From: Lentzea aerocolonigenes
GTDB taxonomy: Bacteria; Actinomycetota; Actinomycetes; Mycobacteriales; Pseudonocardiaceae
Direction: 5' to 3'
DNA length: 64,000 bases
Assembly: GCF_000974445.1 (NCBI RefSeq)
Contig: NZ_BBOJ01000018.1
Coordinates: 62,001-126,000 of the forward strand
The notes beneath the pieces were generated by a model. It was not told where the DNA came from. It searched no databases and saw only the letters and a list, made by a program, of their open reading frames with translations. This document shows positions 61,957 through 64,000 of this stretch, in pieces. A program made the position numbers and the translations under genes. Numbering within the stretch: position 1 is the first letter of the stretch; each line of letters begins with the position of its first letter.

Positions 61957-62292
61957 TCAGGCCTTCGGCTCGTAGAGGCTGAACGGCGTGCCCTGGTCGT
62001 CCGAGCAGTGGGCGATGCGGCCGACGTCGGGCACGGTCTGCACGTCGTCGCTCTTGCCGCCGAGCTCGGCGACCTTGCGCACGGACGCGTCGATGTCCGT
62101 GGTGTGGAAGTAGATGCGCGGCTGGGTGAGCTGGCCGTCCTTCGCGGCGATCGCGCCGGCCGCACCGTTGGTGATCACGTGGTAATCCTCGCCCATCGGG
62201 CTGGTTTCCCAGCCGAACACACCCGCGTAGAACGCCCGTGCCCGCGCGGTGTCCTCGGCGGGCAGCTCGAACCAGTTGACCTGTCCGGACAT
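61957..62292 (-). CDS. VOC (glyoxalase/bleomycin-resistance fold) protein
   Basis: 111 residues from ATG 62292, with AGGAG 8 bases upstream. The two beta-alpha-beta modules are visible: VNWFELPAEDTARARAFYAG (about 5-24), FGWETSPMGEDYHVIT, PRIYFHTTDIDASVRKVAEL (about 59-78) and FSLYEPKA at the end. Candidate metal ligands are His and Glu in the strands, but the glyoxalase set is incomplete, so a binding rather than catalytic role is possible. It is cut off from the neighbours by a terminator. Confidence 0.85.
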   Translation of the reverse strand: MSGQVNWFELPAEDTARARAFYAGVFGWETSPMGEDYHVITNGAAGAIAAKDGQLTQPRIYFHTTDIDASVRKVAELGGKSDDVQTVPDVGRIAHCSDDQGTPFSLYEPKA

Positions 62293-62357
62293 CTCGATCG
62301 CTCCTTCGGTTGTCGGTGCTGTGACCGGAGGACGAGCGAACATCCCGGAACTCGACA

Positions 62358-63146
62358 TCAACCTCCGAGAATTTTCCGGCCGGTGTCGTAGTGGTCCAGA
62401 GCAGCGCCAACGGCGGCGGCGACGGTCACCTCGAAGATCTCGTCCTCGGTGTGGTCCTGCCCGAGACGGGCGATGTCGTCGTCGGTGATGTGGTGGGAGG
62501 CCTCGCGCACCGTCGCCGCGAAGGTGCCCCAGGCGTCCCCTGCCGCAGCGGCCCGCCGGAGCTCTGACGGTGTGTGCGCGGGAGCGTCCAGGACGGCGCG
62601 GCGGATTTCGGCGACTGCGCCTTCGCCCGGACCTGTCAGGAAGCGCGGGAAGCGGTAGCCGAACCGGTGCAACGAGCGGGTTCCCGACTTCAGCTGACCC
62701 GGCCGGAGCTGAAAGCCGAACGTGTTGGCGAGCCGGTTCACCACCTGGAAGACGAAGCTGACGTCGAGCGCGCCCACCGCCGCGTCACGGGGCAGGTCCG
62801 TGGGCGTCAGGTCGTCGAGAAACGCCAGCGCGGCCACGAGTTCGGGACGCAGCGGTGAGGGATCACCGGCCAGTTCGATCAGCTCGGTGTGCGTGACGGC
62901 GCAGAACGGGCACCGCAGCCGTTCGGAGGTGGCCCTCGCCAGGTACTCGCGTTCGCCCGCCGTCCAGAACGACGGCCCGCGCATCGCCTTCGCCGTCAGG
63001 TCGAGGAACACCGCGCCGAAGAAGTCCGGGCGGTACAACAGGGCCTTGGGCACGTCCGACATCGGTACCCGCGACACCAGCTCGGTGAAGCCGAAGAACA
63101 TCCGGGCCGGCAGCCGGTGACCGCGGTCGAGCACGGTGAGTCGCAT
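62358..63146 (-). CDS. carboxymuconolactone-decarboxylase/AhpD-like protein
   Basis: 262 residues from ATG 63146, with GGAGG 7 bases upstream. The AhpD-type redox motif is LRCPFCAVTHTEL (about 78-90, CxxCxxxH). Long helices follow (VSFVFQVVNRLANTFGFQL). The C-terminal part (TEDEIFEVTVAAAVGAALDH) holds the usual second CMD half motif. The family includes alkylhydroperoxidase partners and gamma-carboxymuconolactone decarboxylases. Its start codon overlaps the stop of the ECF sigma gene (TGATG), showing translational coupling, so it is likely in the same regulon. Confidence 0.85.
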   Translation of the reverse strand: MRLTVLDRGHRLPARMFFGFTELVSRVPMSDVPKALLYRPDFFGAVFLDLTAKAMRGPSFWTAGEREYLARATSERLRCPFCAVTHTELIELAGDPSPLRPELVAALAFLDDLTPTDLPRDAAVGALDVSFVFQVVNRLANTFGFQLRPGQLKSGTRSLHRFGYRFPRFLTGPGEGAVAEIRRAVLDAPAHTPSELRRAAAAGDAWGTFAATVREASHHITDDDIARLGQDHTEDEIFEVTVAAAVGAALDHYDTGRKILGG

Positions 63147-64000
63147 CAGGGAACCTCCAGGGAACGCAGCCGCCCGGCCAGGAACCGGCGATCCGCGGGA
63201 CTCGTCGCCAGGTCGTGCGCGACCCGGTACGCCGCAACGGCTTCGTCGCGCCGGTCGAGGCGGCGCAGCAGGTCGGCGCGGGCGGAGTGCAGCAGGTGGT
63301 ACGAGTCGAGGCCGGAGATCCCGTCGATCAGCTCGAGGCCCGCCGCGGGTCCGTCGGCCATCGCGACCGCGACCGCGTGGTTCAGCTCGACGACCGGAGT
63401 CGGTGCCACGCTGAGGAGTTCGGTGTAGAGAGCGGCGACGCGGTGCCAGTCGACCGGGTCCTGCACGTGCAGCGCGGCGATCGCGGCGTGCAGCACGTAC
63501 GGGCCGGGCGAGCCGAACCGCAGCGCGCGGGCGAGCAGCGCCACGCCCTCGGAGATCTCGTCGGCGTTCCACAGCGTGCGGTCCTGGTCCTCGAACAGCA
63601 CGACGTCACCGTCCGCGGAGAGCCGGGCGGCGCTGCGCGAGTTGTGCAGCAGCATCAACGCGACCAGGCCGTGCGCCTCGGGTTCGTCGGGCATCAACGC
63701 CGCGACGAGCTTGCCGAGCCGCAACGCCTCCAGCCGCAGCGACGCGTCGGCGGTCGTGTAGCCGCGGGTGAAGATCAGGTAGATCACCGCGAGCACGCCC
63801 TGCAGGCGTTCCGGCAGCAGGTGGTCGGCCGGCACCTCGAACGTGATGCCGGCGTCGCGGATCTTGCGCTTGGCCCGCACCAGCCGCTGGGCCAGCGCGG
63901 GCTCGGCGACGAGGAACGTCCGGGCGATCTGCGCCGCGGTGAACCCGGCGACGGCCTGCAGGGTGAGCGCCACCCGCGCGTCCTCGGCGAGCGCGGGGTG
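63146..64000 (-). CDS. ECF RNA polymerase sigma factor with C-terminal TPR-like domain (cut by window end)
   Basis: The frame is open to 64000, so the N-terminal sigma2 region is missing; about 284 residues are visible. The sigma4 helix-turn-helix is VALTLQAVAGFTAAQIARTF (with FLVAEPALAQRLVRAKRKI). The extended C-terminal part (about 200 residues, including RLQGVLAVIYLIFTRGYTTA and helical repeats to RRLDRRDEAVAAYRVAHDLA) is the DUF6596/ECF42-type extension. In this group the extension is required for activity and no anti-sigma factor gene is needed. The AhpD-like gene follows with overlapping stop and start codons. Confidence 0.88.
   Translation of the reverse strand, partial: HPALAEDARVALTLQAVAGFTAAQIARTFLVAEPALAQRLVRAKRKIRDAGITFEVPADHLLPERLQGVLAVIYLIFTRGYTTADASLRLEALRLGKLVAALMPDEPEAHGLVALMLLHNSRSAARLSADGDVVLFEDQDRTLWNADEISEGVALLARALRFGSPGPYVLHAAIAALHVQDPVDWHRVAALYTELLSVAPTPVVELNHAVAVAMADGPAAGLELIDGISGLDSYHLLHSARADLLRRLDRRDEAVAAYRVAHDLATSPADRRFLAGRLRSLEVP

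Noticed and set aside
1-64000. CRISPR array, tRNA, rRNA, IS element or integrase
   Set aside because: No regularly spaced direct repeats, no cloverleaf-like sequence and no transposase or integrase motif found by eye; a tRNA could be missed without a search tool.

Overview
The window is high-GC DNA with short intergenic gaps, many GTG/TTG starts and several ATGA/GTGA stop-start overlaps. It carries SARP/AfsR and LuxR-ATPase regulators, a DUF397 protein and an arabinan-type cell-wall cluster. Together these indicate a filamentous actinomycete, most likely of the order Pseudonocardiales (Lentzea, Saccharothrix or Actinosynnema-like). The genus is inferred from gene content only. I see no tRNA, rRNA, CRISPR array, IS element or integrase.

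Layout. 1-5.4 kb: end of a patatin-like phospholipase, a secreted GH8 glycosidase with a CBM32-like domain, a serine beta-lactamase-fold hydrolase with a MerR regulator, and a secreted DUF5829-like protein. 5.4-11.6 kb: a LuxR-family ATPase regulator, a Tat-exported epoxide-hydrolase-like enzyme and an AfsR/SARP-type regulator. 11.7-25.4 kb: a very large secreted RHS/YD-repeat protein ending in a predicted non-specific nuclease toxin, an overlapping SUKH-like immunity gene, and a secreted subtilase with three ricin-B lectin domains. 25.5-39 kb: a secreted M28 peptidase, a DUF222-HNH protein, membrane proteins (one fusing a PH-like and a YbaB-like domain, one PepSY), small regulators (PadR, AraC, STAS), a nucleotidyltransferase, a secreted Ig-like protein and a secreted esterase. 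39.1-47.3 kb: a LacI regulator divergent from an ABC sugar importer (binding protein, ATPase, two permeases) and a secreted GH2 hydrolase with two AbfB-like domains; this looks like a galactofuranose uptake system. 47.4-54.7 kb: an exported SRPBCC protein, a STAND ATPase/TPR protein overlapping a DUF397 gene, an FAD oxidoreductase, a methyltransferase, a Tat-exported lyase-like protein, and a divergent RidA/HxlR pair. 54.7-61.3 kb: a glycosyltransferase and flippase divergent from an Emb-like arabinosyltransferase, a PAP2 phosphatase and a UbiA-type decaprenyl-phosphate phosphoribosyltransferase. 61.3-64 kb: DUF4328 and VOC proteins, then an AhpD-like protein coupled to an ECF sigma factor cut by the window end.

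How the genes work together. Three sets stand out: a predicted polymorphic toxin-immunity-protease unit (11.7-25.4 kb), a predicted galactofuranoside degradation and uptake operon (39.1-47.3 kb), and a decaprenyl-phosphate-arabinose/arabinan cluster (54.7-61.3 kb). The last two could represent recycling and synthesis of the same arabinogalactan-type polymer. Three separate genes (MerR, DUF5829-like, M28 peptidase) are followed by tandem copies of their own 3-prime ends including the stop codon.
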